Source: Candidatus Marithrix sp. Canyon 246 | GTDB taxonomy: Bacteria > Pseudomonadota > Gammaproteobacteria > Beggiatoales > Beggiatoaceae | NCBI RefSeq assembly: GCF_001723685.1 | Contig: NZ_MCBX01000038.1 | Span: 124,001-188,000, forward strand | Length of the DNA: 64,000 nt | Direction of reading: 5' to 3' | In this document: positions 15,234 to 24,443 of the stretch, piece after piece | How the letters are laid out: each line of letters opens with the position of its first letter | Numbering within the stretch: position 1 is the first letter of the stretch | The notes under the pieces: model-generated | What the model was told of the DNA's origin: nothing | What the model saw: only the letters and a program-made list of their open reading frames with translations | Database searches by the model: none | Made by a program: the position numbers and the translations under genes

Positions 15234-17483
15234 TTACCAATTACCCTTATACCCAACAGTAAGCATAAACCATCTCCCCGCCTGTGGATATGGATGAGTG
15301 ACACTTCCACCTTGATAATAGTCTTCATCAAGTAAATTATACACTCGTGCATCTAAGAAAAAGTCTTTCCACAACTTATCCCAACGAAAACCAGTATTAA
15401 ATAATACTACATCATCCACCTCGTTATTTGGTTCATGAAATTTAATGTTAGGAAATTCAATGTTTATTGGTGATAATTGTTCACCAATATATCTGGCTGT
15501 TAGATTCAACCATAAATCTTGAGAGACAGTTTGATTGTTAAAATTGAATAATTCAAAAGGATTTACATTTAAAATTAAATTAGCAGTCCAATTTGGCACA
15601 TTCCAAATTTGATCATCTGATACGCCATAGTTTTCTGCGCCATCTGCTGCTTGATAAGTTAGATTAAATGCAAGATTGTAGGCATTTTGATTATAAGTAG
15701 TTTCATTTTCAATTCCCCATTGCTTTAAAAAACCATAATTCTGAATTGGGCTTTCCCCATTCTCTGAGTTATTATTTCTTACAATCACATTAGAAAATTT
15801 ATTATAAAAAATATTAAAACTACTAGTAATTTTTCCTTGTGCCAATTTGAAGGTAGGTGTAACTTGATAAGATTCCATATATTCTGGTTTTAGTGCAAAC
15901 GGATTGTTCAAATTAGGATAATAATTGTAGTATTGATATACATAAGGTGCATCGACAAAAGATTTTGCATAAGATATTTTTAAGTTAAACTGATCATACG
16001 GTTTCCATATTAATGCTAATCTAGGTGACATTTCATCAATACTTTCTCCTTTATGACGATCCTTTTTATCAAAACGCACCCCAAAATTACCCAATAAAGT
16101 ATCAGTAATATTATGTTTTATTTGAGTAAATAGGGAAGTTATTGTTTCTGTTCCTGTATCGAATATATTATATTGTTTATTATCCACAAACTGTAACCAT
16201 TCACCAGCTTGACCATATATGGAATTACTATCATACAGTTCCATTGTATTAATTTGAGTGCCTATCATCCATCTACCAGCACCAAAAAAATTATAAGGTT
16301 TGCTTAATTGGGCAATTAATCCATAGCCTCTATCATAGGCTGTTATGAAAATAGCATTTTTTTCAACTTGATTACCAACATACATCTCATTATATTCATA
16401 TTCATCATAATAAACTTGAAATTGTAATTTTAAATTATTTTCAAATTCTTTAACATAATCCATACCTAAATGTGAAAATGTAGCAGCTTGACCCGGACCC
16501 ACTCCATGTAATTGCCGATAATCAGAATAGTTATAAGATTCTCCACCTCCTGCTAATGAGGCAGAGTCGGACATAAGAGAAAAAGGACTTATATATCTAG
16601 CACGTCTTTGACTAGCCAATAGTGTGAAATCACCAAATTCATAACTTAGTCCTACATCATAAGAACCGGGATCTTTGACTCCATCCAAGATTGCATAAGA
16701 ATCTTTTGGTTCTCTGGAATAATCTTCATTAGTAGGCACACTCGCAATTTCGCCTTCACTTGTATAATAACTACCCCATAATAAAAGATCACTTTTTCCA
16801 TTATCAAATTCATTACCAAAAAGAAAACTTAATTTTCTTTGTCCATAGTTACCCATACTTACACTCACTTCTGTACCATTTATATCTGTGCCTTTTTTGG
16901 TTATCAGGTTAATTACTGCTGTTAAAGCTACATTGCCATACAAAGATGAGCCGGGCGCACGTAATACTTCTATACATGCAAGTTTATCCAAACTAATACT
17001 AAAATCAGGATTAGCATTTGAATAAGAATGTGAATTTAGACGATGACCATTTAATAAAATTAATATTTTTTGTTGAGAACTGCCATAAATGCCCCGTTGT
17101 GCAACATTCATATCACTATGACTTTGCACATTAGTCATTCCGGGAACATAGGTAATTAGTACATCTTTAAGTGTTCTAGCACCAATGTTTTTCATCATAT
17201 CGCTATTAATCACAGTTACGGGTGCTGGTACTTCACTTAATGGTTCAGATTGGCCAGATGCAACTTCAACTTCTTGTAACCAGCCTAGTTCTTCATCATA
17301 AACAGAGCCACAAGAACCTGCAAAGGCATGAGATGAATAGATTGTTAATAGTGTAATTAAAATTGTATAAATTGTTTTTATTTGTTCCAATAGTACATTT
17401 AATGTATCGTTATGTTTATTCATAGTGGTTAAATTCATTTTTTTAGACCTGTCAGGTCTTTCAGCGTATAAAAGACCTACCAA
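15234..17483 (-). CDS. TonB-dependent outer-membrane receptor (copy 1)
   Basis: A 749-residue outer-membrane receptor: signal sequence ending near HAFA, plug domain starting at EPLSEVPAPVTVINSDMM with VLRAPGSSLYG and AVINLITKKG, then a beta barrel ending YFMLTVGYKGNW-like with a terminal aromatic residue. The N-terminal plug resembles the vitamin B12/siderophore class, but the ligand is not evident. It is a close tandem paralogue of the gene at 17477. The first 25 codons lie in repeat sequence, so the start is uncertain (17483, 17438 or 17423 are possible). Confidence 0.93.
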   Translation of the reverse strand: MVGLLYAERPDRSKKMNLTTMNKHNDTLNVLLEQIKTIYTILITLLTIYSSHAFAGSCGSVYDEELGWLQEVEVASGQSEPLSEVPAPVTVINSDMMKNIGARTLKDVLITYVPGMTNVQSHSDMNVAQRGIYGSSQQKILILLNGHRLNSHSYSNANPDFSISLDKLACIEVLRAPGSSLYGNVALTAVINLITKKGTDINGTEVSVSMGNYGQRKLSFLFGNEFDNGKSDLLLWGSYYTSEGEIASVPTNEDYSREPKDSYAILDGVKDPGSYDVGLSYEFGDFTLLASQRRARYISPFSLMSDSASLAGGGESYNYSDYRQLHGVGPGQAATFSHLGMDYVKEFENNLKLQFQVYYDEYEYNEMYVGNQVEKNAIFITAYDRGYGLIAQLSKPYNFFGAGRWMIGTQINTMELYDSNSIYGQAGEWLQFVDNKQYNIFDTGTETITSLFTQIKHNITDTLLGNFGVRFDKKDRHKGESIDEMSPRLALIWKPYDQFNLKISYAKSFVDAPYVYQYYNYYPNLNNPFALKPEYMESYQVTPTFKLAQGKITSSFNIFYNKFSNVIVRNNNSENGESPIQNYGFLKQWGIENETTYNQNAYNLAFNLTYQAADGAENYGVSDDQIWNVPNWTANLILNVNPFELFNFNNQTVSQDLWLNLTARYIGEQLSPINIEFPNIKFHEPNNEVDDVVLFNTGFRWDKLWKDFFLDARVYNLLDEDYYQGGSVTHPYPQAGRWFMLTVGYKGNW
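17445..17459. repeat. Short AGACCTG palindrome at a gene start
   Basis: AGACCTGTCAGGTCT lies between the two TonB receptor genes, overlapping the longest reading of the downstream one. The block 17393-17444 next to it matches 15132-15183. Confidence 0.85.
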
Positions 17484-19639
17484 TTACCCTTATACCCAAC
17501 AGTAAGCATAAACCATCTCCCCGCCTGCGGATATGGATGAGTAACACTTCCACCTTGATAATAGTCTTCATCAAGTAAATTATACACTCGTGCATCTAGG
17601 AAGAAATCTTTCCATAACTTATCCCAACGAAAACCAGTGTTAAATAATACTACATCATCCACTTCGTTATTTGGTTCATGAAAGCTGGTGCCATTAGGAT
17701 ATTCAATGTCTATTGGTGATAATTGTTCACCAATATATTTGGCTGTTAGATTTAACCATAAATCTTGAGAGACAGTTTCATTGTTAAAATTGAATAATTC
17801 AAAAGGATTTACATTTAAAATCAAATTTGCTGTAAAATTTGGCACATTCCAAACTTTTTCATCTGATATACCCTCATTATCTTCACTATTTGCTGCTGCT
17901 TGGTAAGTTAGGTTAAATGCTAGATTGTAAGCATTTTGATTATAACTAGTTTCATTTTCTATTCCCCATTGGTTAAAAAAACCATGATTCTGAATTGCGC
18001 TTTGCCCCTGATGTGCATGATTATGTCTCATAATAACATTAGAAAATTTATTATAAAAAATGTTAAAACTACTAGTAATTTTCCCTTGTGCCAATTTGAA
18101 AGTGGGTGTAACTTGATAGGATTCCATAGTTTCTGGTTTTAGTGTTAGCTGATTGTTGGGATTCTGGGGATCATTATAGTACTGAAAGACATAAGGTGCA
18201 TCAACAAAAGCTTTTGAATAAGAAAATTTTAAATTAAATTTATCATATGGTTTCCATACTAATGCTAACCTAGGTGATATTTCACTAATATTTTCTCCTT
18301 CATGACGATCCTTTTTATCAAAGCGCACACCAAAATTACCCAATAAAGTATCAGTAAAATTATGTTTTATTTGAGTAAATAGGGAAGTTATTGTTTCTGT
18401 TCCTGTATCAAAGACATTATTTTCTCTATTATCCATGAATTTTACCCATTCACCATTTTCACCAAATATTAAGTTACTATCATATAGTTCCATTGTATTG
18501 ATTTGAGTGCCTATCATCCATCTACCAGTACCAAAAAAATTATAAGGTTTGCTTAATTGGGCAATCACTCCATATCCTCTGTCATAGAATGATAAAAATC
18601 CAGCATTTTTAATAGCTTCTTTATTAATTATAAGCCTATTACTTTCAGTTTCATCATAATAAACTTGAAATTGTAATTTAAAATTATTTTCAAATTCTTT
18701 AACATAATCCATACCTAAATGTGAAAATGTAGCAGCTTGACCCGGACCCACTCCATGTAATTGTCGATAATCAGAATAGTTATAAGATTCTCCACCACCT
18801 AAAGATAAGATCTGAGAATTGGATACTTGAGAAAAAGGGGTTATATATCTAGCACGTCTTTGGCTAGCCAATAGTGTGAAATCACCAAATTCATAAGTGA
18901 GTCCAATATCATAGGAACCGGGATCTTTAACTCCATCTAAAATAGCATAAGAATCTTTTGGGTCTCTGGAATAATCTTCATTAACAGGCACACTCGCAAT
19001 TTCGCCTTCACTTGTATAATAACTACCCCATAATAAAAGATCACTTTTTCCATTATCAAATTCATTACCAAAAAGAAAACTGACTTTTCTTTGCCCATAA
19101 TTACCAATACCTACAGTAATTTCAGTACCATTTACATCAGTACCTTTTTTTGTTATAAGGTTAATAACAGCCGTTAAAGCGGCATTACCATATAAAGATG
19201 AGCCGGGCGCACGTAATACTTCTATACATTCCAGTTTATCTAAATTGATACTAAAATCTGGATTTGCGCTTAAATAAGAAGCTGAATTCAAACGATGACC
19301 ATTTAACATAATCAAGATTTTTTGTTGAGAAGCACTATATACTCCATGTGAAGCAACATTAATATCACCTTGATTTTGCACATTAGTCATTCCAGGCACA
19401 TAGGTAATTAGTACATCTTTAAGTGTTCTAGCACCAATGCTTCTCATCATATCACTGTTAATCACAGTTACGGGTGCTGGTACTTCACTTAATGGTTCAG
19501 CTTGGCCAGATGCTACTTCAACTTCTTGTAACCAGCCTAGTTCTTCATCATAAACAGAGCCACAGGAACCTGCAAAGCTATTGGATGAATAGATTGTTAG
19601 TAGGCTAAGATAAATTATTTTAAGTATTTGTTTTTGCAT
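17477..19639 (-). CDS. TonB-dependent outer-membrane receptor (copy 2)
   Basis: A 720-residue receptor with a clean signal sequence (MQKQILKIIY to NSFAG) and the same mature start, GSCGSVYDEELGWLQEVEVA, as its neighbour. Plug and barrel segments are nearly collinear with copy 1; most differences fall in putative surface loops, such as the stretches after SPFS/TPFS and around residues 330-380. It is probably the parental copy because its signal region is intact. It needs TonB/ExbBD, not present in the window. The substrate is unknown. Confidence 0.94.
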   Translation of the reverse strand: MQKQILKIIYLSLLTIYSSNSFAGSCGSVYDEELGWLQEVEVASGQAEPLSEVPAPVTVINSDMMRSIGARTLKDVLITYVPGMTNVQNQGDINVASHGVYSASQQKILIMLNGHRLNSASYLSANPDFSINLDKLECIEVLRAPGSSLYGNAALTAVINLITKKGTDVNGTEITVGIGNYGQRKVSFLFGNEFDNGKSDLLLWGSYYTSEGEIASVPVNEDYSRDPKDSYAILDGVKDPGSYDIGLTYEFGDFTLLASQRRARYITPFSQVSNSQILSLGGGESYNYSDYRQLHGVGPGQAATFSHLGMDYVKEFENNFKLQFQVYYDETESNRLIINKEAIKNAGFLSFYDRGYGVIAQLSKPYNFFGTGRWMIGTQINTMELYDSNLIFGENGEWVKFMDNRENNVFDTGTETITSLFTQIKHNFTDTLLGNFGVRFDKKDRHEGENISEISPRLALVWKPYDKFNLKFSYSKAFVDAPYVFQYYNDPQNPNNQLTLKPETMESYQVTPTFKLAQGKITSSFNIFYNKFSNVIMRHNHAHQGQSAIQNHGFFNQWGIENETSYNQNAYNLAFNLTYQAAANSEDNEGISDEKVWNVPNFTANLILNVNPFELFNFNNETVSQDLWLNLTAKYIGEQLSPIDIEYPNGTSFHEPNNEVDDVVLFNTGFRWDKLWKDFFLDARVYNLLDEDYYQGGSVTHPYPQAGRWFMLTVGYKGNW

Positions 19640-19656
19640 TATTATTTTATATAAAA

Positions 19657-19689
19657 AGACCTGTCAGGTTTTTAAAACCTGACAGGTCT
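19657..19689. repeat. 33-bp AGACCTG palindrome, full copy
   Basis: A full-length family member between the WD40-caspase stop codon and the start of the second TonB receptor, both on the minus strand. It begins about 17 bp before the receptor start codon. Confidence 0.9.
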
Positions 19690-19697
19690 GATAGATT

Positions 19698-21560
19698 TTA
19701 CTTTTCTGAGAGTTTAGTTTTAACTAAATCTGCACGATTATAACCCTTGTTATTGTTTAATTTATACCCACGTCCACGTAGCCAAATAGATAATTTGTCC
19801 CCACCTCTACGAGAAGCTACAAATGCACCTGTTTCTGGAACAACTGTCAGCCATTGTTGATCCTTAAAAACTACTAAGCGGGCTATATTTTTCTTAGTTT
19901 TTAGATCCCATAAAAATATTCCATCATTTCCAGCAGAAATAATTCGATTTGAATTGGAAGTAAATTTTACTGAATAAACATCATTTTCATGTTTAAAAGT
20001 ATGTATTAGTCTGCCATTAGAAGCATTCCACAGCTTTACTGTATTGTCGCGACTACCTGATACAATTTTTCTACCATCTGAAGATACATCTACAGAAAAC
20101 ACTGAACCACTATGCCCCCAAAAGCGGCGTAACATTCTACCGTTCATATTCCAAACTCGTAAAGTATTATCAGTATGTCCAGAAACAATACGATTAGCAT
20201 TAGGAAAAAATGCTACTGACATAAAATAGGAAGAAGTTCTATAGCTACGTCGCAATCTACCAGTATCTAAATTCCATAAACGCATGGTTCTATCCCTATG
20301 ACCAGATAAGGCAAAACGTCGTGAAATATCCATTGATAATACCCAATTGCCTCTCTTAAATCTACGTATCAATCTGGCATTGCGTCTATCCCAAAATTGC
20401 AAAGTTTTATCATAACTACCAGATAACACATAACGACCATCAGAAGAAAAATTCACAGAACTAACAAAGCCATTATGACCTCTATAAGTATCTAATAATC
20501 TGCCATTATTGACATTCCAAATTCTCACAGTTCGATCTCGACTGCCAGAGATAGCATATCGACTATCAGAAGAAAAAGCTACTGAACTGATAATATCCGA
20601 ATGACCAACAAAAGTTCTAACAAGCCTGCCACTTTTCAGATTCCATAACCAAAGTTTTCTATCTTTTCCGCCCGATAACAAATAGCGTCCATTGGGTGAA
20701 AAAGCTACTGAACTTAGTTTGGTGATATGTGTTTTATCTATTTGTATTTTTGCAATTTTTGGTAATTCATGTTTATCTGTTGTTTCAGTAATCCTTGCTT
20801 TAATTTTCTTCAGCGGCAAATACAATGGTTTTCTTAAAGAAATTTGACGATAGGGCCATTGATAACCATAAGCTCTTACTGCCTTATTGACATTATCAAA
20901 TATGGTTTTAATTCGTTTGCGTTTAGTTGTTTTAAGTTCTTTTAGCAACAATTTTACATATAAACTATTGCGTTTATAGTTGCTTGTTTTTCTTATAGTT
21001 TTATTTTTATAAGCACTATAAGCTATTAATGAATAACCAGTATTTCTAATACTAGTCAAGCCACCCCTACCACCCGGATAAGGTTTTTTACGACTAGCAT
21101 CTAATATAATTATATTACCTTCATTCCTAACTCTTTTTAGTCGCGCTAATAATTTACTAACATAAAAAGCATTTCGTTTTACATCTACTTGGTCTAAAAT
21201 ATTGTTATTATTGATAGGTATAAGATAATTTTCTCTTTTCCAATAAGACTTTACTTGTGTACCATGCCCACTGAAATAAAATAATCCAACACCACCTGAT
21301 TTTTTCAGACAGGCTGTAAATTCAATGCTTGCTTGATTGATTTGTGGATTAGAAAGGTTGGTTTTCAGGATGACTTGAAATCCCAACTTTTTAAGAGCTT
21401 TAGCTAAATCAGTGGCATCATTGACAGGCTGTGTCAGCCTGCCATTTTCATATTGACTATTACCAATCAATAAGGCACAATTAGCATAAACTGTATCAAA
21501 TAAAAACAATAATAACAGAAATAAATATTTCCTAGAAACAGCCATCAAGACAATATTCAT
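19698..21560 (-). CDS. Exported caspase-like domain with WD40 propeller; catalytic Cys replaced by Ser
   Basis: A 620-residue exported protein. The caspase-like domain (about residues 27-250) keeps the strand CALLIGNSQY and His99 in FYFSGHG, but the nucleophile position reads IIILDASRKKP, with Ser156 (codon AGT) where paralogues have the Cys of DACR. It is thus a likely pseudo-protease or a Ser variant. Residues about 280-560 hold seven WD40 repeats (ending LWLWNL, VRIWNV, LQFWDR, MRLWNL, LRVWNM, VKLWNA, FLWDL), enough for one closed propeller. The start may be 21560 or 21545; the gene overlaps the end of the next caspase. Confidence 0.92.
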   Translation of the reverse strand: MNIVLMAVSRKYLFLLLLFLFDTVYANCALLIGNSQYENGRLTQPVNDATDLAKALKKLGFQVILKTNLSNPQINQASIEFTACLKKSGGVGLFYFSGHGTQVKSYWKRENYLIPINNNNILDQVDVKRNAFYVSKLLARLKRVRNEGNIIILDASRKKPYPGGRGGLTSIRNTGYSLIAYSAYKNKTIRKTSNYKRNSLYVKLLLKELKTTKRKRIKTIFDNVNKAVRAYGYQWPYRQISLRKPLYLPLKKIKARITETTDKHELPKIAKIQIDKTHITKLSSVAFSPNGRYLLSGGKDRKLWLWNLKSGRLVRTFVGHSDIISSVAFSSDSRYAISGSRDRTVRIWNVNNGRLLDTYRGHNGFVSSVNFSSDGRYVLSGSYDKTLQFWDRRNARLIRRFKRGNWVLSMDISRRFALSGHRDRTMRLWNLDTGRLRRSYRTSSYFMSVAFFPNANRIVSGHTDNTLRVWNMNGRMLRRFWGHSGSVFSVDVSSDGRKIVSGSRDNTVKLWNASNGRLIHTFKHENDVYSVKFTSNSNRIISAGNDGIFLWDLKTKKNIARLVVFKDQQWLTVVPETGAFVASRRGGDKLSIWLRGRGYKLNNNKGYNRADLVKTKLSEK

Positions 21561-22368
21561 CTTCTAATGTAGAAACGTACCAAGGATGTTGTTGATTTTG
21601 ACTTTCCTTAACTACTGGTTCATATACATCCATAAATACTTCATCTATTGGTTTATTTTTATTTTCACGCATCTTCTTAAGCAAATATGTTGTGTATAAA
21701 CCATTAGAACCATCGCCATCATCAGCAGTTTCACCTTCATCAGCGGCAAAAGCAATAACAGCTCCACCACCTTTAGAAGATGTTTCCATACGTTTTAAAC
21801 CACGTTTTAGACTTTTTCCACTACCTTCATATGGATTATCACGACAAGCATCAGCAATAATAATATTGACACCATCAGAATTAACTTTTTCCATTTGGTC
21901 TTTAACTTCGGTTCTTATATTAAAGGCTTGATGTCTTAAATCATGTTCACGCTTAATTCTTTCGTTATTAGTAGGGATAATATAATTTTCATCTTTATTT
22001 GATCTAGCACCATGCCCAGAAAAATAAAATAATGCTACTTTTTGATCAGCAGATTGTGGTATTTTTCTAACAGAATTATGAAAATCATAAATAACTGTCT
22101 TCATTTTGTGTTGATTTAAATCAATTGCGCGAGTTACATAAAAACCCATTTCTACTAAACTATTACTCATATCTATAGCGTCATTAGTAGAATTATTTAA
22201 TCTTTGATGAGTATATTGACTATTGCCTATTACCAAGGCTCTTTTTGGACTTTTGGAGTCACCTAATAATTCAATCTGATTATTTCGCGCCAGATAAGAT
22301 TCAGGCTTGGTAGAATTACAAGCACTGATAAACAAGCTTATAATTAAAAGTGGATAGATTTTTTGCAT
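21532..22368 (-). CDS. Caspase-like lipoprotein (C14 family)
   Basis: A lipoprotein of 278 residues (lipobox ISAC, Cys17). The caspase-like domain starts RALVIGNSQYTHQRL; His119 is in FYFSGHGA, Cys175 in IIIADACRDNPY, and the p10-like part holds GAVIAFAADEGETADDG. The ATG at 22368 is chosen over the upstream one at 22413 because AAAGGAA lies at the right distance and the signal sequence begins there. Its 3' end overlaps the WD40-caspase start, so the active and the Cys-less proteins are co-transcribed and probably made together. Confidence 0.92.
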   Translation of the reverse strand: MQKIYPLLIISLFISACNSTKPESYLARNNQIELLGDSKSPKRALVIGNSQYTHQRLNNSTNDAIDMSNSLVEMGFYVTRAIDLNQHKMKTVIYDFHNSVRKIPQSADQKVALFYFSGHGARSNKDENYIIPTNNERIKREHDLRHQAFNIRTEVKDQMEKVNSDGVNIIIADACRDNPYEGSGKSLKRGLKRMETSSKGGGAVIAFAADEGETADDGDGSNGLYTTYLLKKMRENKNKPIDEVFMDVYEPVVKESQNQQHPWYVSTLEDEYCLDGCF

Positions 22369-22414
22369 AGTTTTTCCTTTTGATATAGATAATATTATTT
22401 TATAATAATACACT

Positions 22415-22433
22415 TATGATAAAATATATCATA
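22415..22433. promoter_or_regulatory. Possible operator between caspase operon and ung
   Basis: TATGAT (22415-22420) and ATCATA (22428-22433) form a short inverted repeat in the 99-bp divergent spacer. It could bind a dimeric regulator, but AT-rich sequence makes chance occurrence likely. Confidence 0.25.
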
Positions 22434-22467
22434 ATTTTAATATTTAAACAATAATGAGGATCACAAT

Positions 22468-23118
22468 ATGCAAATACCAACAATTTGGCAAAACAAATTA
22501 GCCGCTGAATTTGAAAAAGAATATTTTAAAAAATTAGTTTCATTCCTGAATCAGGAAACTGAAACAATTTATCCAGCAGAAGATTTAATTTTTAACGCCT
22601 TTGAAAAATGCAGTTTTGATGATTTAAAAGTCGTAATTATTGGACAAGATCCCTATCATGGCTCAGGGCAGGCTAATGGTTTGTGTTTTTCTGTAAATGA
22701 TGGAATCAAAGTTCCTCCCTCCTTAAACAACATTTTTAAAGAAATTCACAATGATTTGGGAATTGAAAAGCCTAAAACAGGCAATTTAGAATCTTGGGCT
22801 AAACAAGGAGTATTATTGCTAAACTCGATATTAACAGTGAAAGCTAATCAAGCAGCTTCACATAGAAATCAAGGTTGGGAAATATTTACAGATGCTGTTA
22901 TTAAGTTAATTTCTGAACATAAACAACAAGTAGTGTTTTTACTATGGGGCAAATATGCTCAACAAAAAGCTAAAATGCTTGATTCTACGAAACATTGCAT
23001 TTTAACAGCAGCTCATCCATCGCCTTTATCAGTTCGTTATTTTTTTGGTAATAAACATTTCAGTAAAACTAATCAATATCTTCAACAAGTTGGTAAAGAG
23101 ACTATTGATTGGTCTTGA
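22468..23118 (+). CDS. ung: Uracil-DNA glycosylase
   Basis: Family 1 uracil-DNA glycosylase, which removes uracil from DNA in base-excision repair. The water-activating motif GQDPYHG, the FSVNDG segment, LLNSILTVKAN and HPSPLS are all present; the His of HPSPLS is the transition-state residue. The loop after HPSPLS is one residue shorter than usual (VRYFFGNKHFSKTN in place of the AHRGFFG form), which may slightly change the leucine-intercalation loop. Length 216 residues is normal. A GAGG ribosome-binding site precedes the ATG. Confidence 0.96.
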   Translation: MQIPTIWQNKLAAEFEKEYFKKLVSFLNQETETIYPAEDLIFNAFEKCSFDDLKVVIIGQDPYHGSGQANGLCFSVNDGIKVPPSLNNIFKEIHNDLGIEKPKTGNLESWAKQGVLLLNSILTVKANQAASHRNQGWEIFTDAVIKLISEHKQQVVFLLWGKYAQQKAKMLDSTKHCILTAAHPSPLSVRYFFGNKHFSKTNQYLQQVGKETIDWS

Positions 23119-23120
23119 AA

Positions 23121-23153
23121 AGACCTGACAGGTTTTTAAAACCTGTCAGGTCT
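23121..23153. repeat. 33-bp AGACCTG palindrome, full copy
   Basis: Perfect-form copy (arms AGACCTGACAGG and CCTGTCAGGTCT) 2 bp after the ung stop codon, between convergent ung and damX-like genes. Here it could act as a bidirectional transcript end. Confidence 0.92.
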
Positions 23154-23168
23154 AAAAATCTTAATAGC

Positions 23169-24443
23169 TTATTCAATCAACCCTTGCACGCTAGCAATAC
23201 CACGAATCCAAGGCTTAGTATTTCTTAATTCTGCCGGCATGTTTTGCAAAGCTGCTTGGGCTTCGGTTCTACTCGAATAAATTCCATAAACTAATACATA
23301 CCAATCTTTATTCCGATATGTAGTTTTAAACATCGCGAATTCCGTTATATCTGAATATCGTTTGGTAAACTTTTGTAAGTTCCTTAATTCATGAGTGCCT
23401 AAAATTTGTAATGTATAATTATTTGGATTTTGAACTGATAACCAATCTGCCTCTTTAACTCTTTTCTCTGGTATCTCTTTCGGCTTTTCTGTTTCTTTCT
23501 TTTCTGCTTCTACTTTTACTTCCGTTGGAACAATATAAGGAACTGTAGCTATTGGTTGAAAAATTGGTACACTAGTTTGCTTTTCTTCTATAGATTTCCA
23601 ATAAAACAATAAACTTAAACCCACTACAACCAAAGCAATAGCCACACCCCATATCGATTTAGATTGAGGAGCGAATGTATGAGGTAAATGAATATCATGC
23701 CTCTGCTCAGCAAATTGTTGTAAAATTTGTTGAGCATAGATATTTATCTTGCCTGCTAAACCTTCTGATCTTTCATAAATTTTTTTTATAACTTCACTAT
23801 GAAATGGATGAATATTATTATATCTAGTGTCATGTAAACGAAATTGTAAATAATCTCGTACCTGAGTATCAGAAAATACTGGCACATCCAAAGTATGAAT
23901 TAAAGTATTTTGTACCATTTTAAATTCTGGTGCCGCTAAAATACTAGTAATTTGCGGCTCACAAAATAATACCACCCTCATTCTAGTCGGTGGTTTACCC
24001 TGCATATTTAATTCAATTAAAAATTTTAAAGTAGCTAAGGGTAATTGGTGAGCATCATCTACAAATAATACCGGTATTTGCCCATTATAACGAGTCGCTG
24101 CGATATGATTACGTAAAGTATCTTGTAAAATCGCAAAAGGTTTACCATCATGACGCACATGAAATGTATTCAAAATTGATGATAATAATACTTCAGAAGA
24201 TAAAGCTGGGCTAGTATCAGGAGTATATATCCACCAATGTTGACATTCTTTTTCGGCGATTCTCCTTAATTGGTTCAATAAAGCAGTTTTACCGCCATGT
24301 TTTTCAGCTAATACTAATAATAATTGTTCACTATTTTCTATTAAATGACGAATTAAATTAATTCGCTGACTTAACTCAGAGGTTAAATAATAGCGATGTG
24401 ATGTATTACCAAATGGATTATTAAAACGATAATCTTCAGGCAT
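23169..24443 (-). CDS. damX: DamX-like protein: AAA domain, TM segment, SPOR domain
   Basis: A 424-residue protein: N-terminal AAA-type ATPase domain (residues 1-255) with a degenerate P-loop EKHGGKT and Walker B VLFVDDAHQL, then one transmembrane segment (about residues 268-288), a Pro/Glu/Lys-rich linker, and a C-terminal SPOR domain (residues 340-420; YTLQILGTHELRNLQKF, WYVLVYGIYSSRTEAQAAL). SPOR domains bind denuded septal peptidoglycan, so it likely functions in cell division. It lies directly after aroB with an 8-bp overlap, the conserved aroK-aroB-damX order. Confidence 0.88.
   Translation of the reverse strand: MPEDYRFNNPFGNTSHRYYLTSELSQRINLIRHLIENSEQLLLVLAEKHGGKTALLNQLRRIAEKECQHWWIYTPDTSPALSSEVLLSSILNTFHVRHDGKPFAILQDTLRNHIAATRYNGQIPVLFVDDAHQLPLATLKFLIELNMQGKPPTRMRVVLFCEPQITSILAAPEFKMVQNTLIHTLDVPVFSDTQVRDYLQFRLHDTRYNNIHPFHSEVIKKIYERSEGLAGKINIYAQQILQQFAEQRHDIHLPHTFAPQSKSIWGVAIALVVVGLSLLFYWKSIEEKQTSVPIFQPIATVPYIVPTEVKVEAEKKETEKPKEIPEKRVKEADWLSVQNPNNYTLQILGTHELRNLQKFTKRYSDITEFAMFKTTYRNKDWYVLVYGIYSSRTEAQAALQNMPAELRNTKPWIRGIASVQGLIE

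Noticed and set aside
22369-22413. Upstream ATG for the caspase lipoprotein
   Set aside because: It would add 15 polar residues before the signal sequence; a good ribosome-binding site precedes the ATG at 22368.
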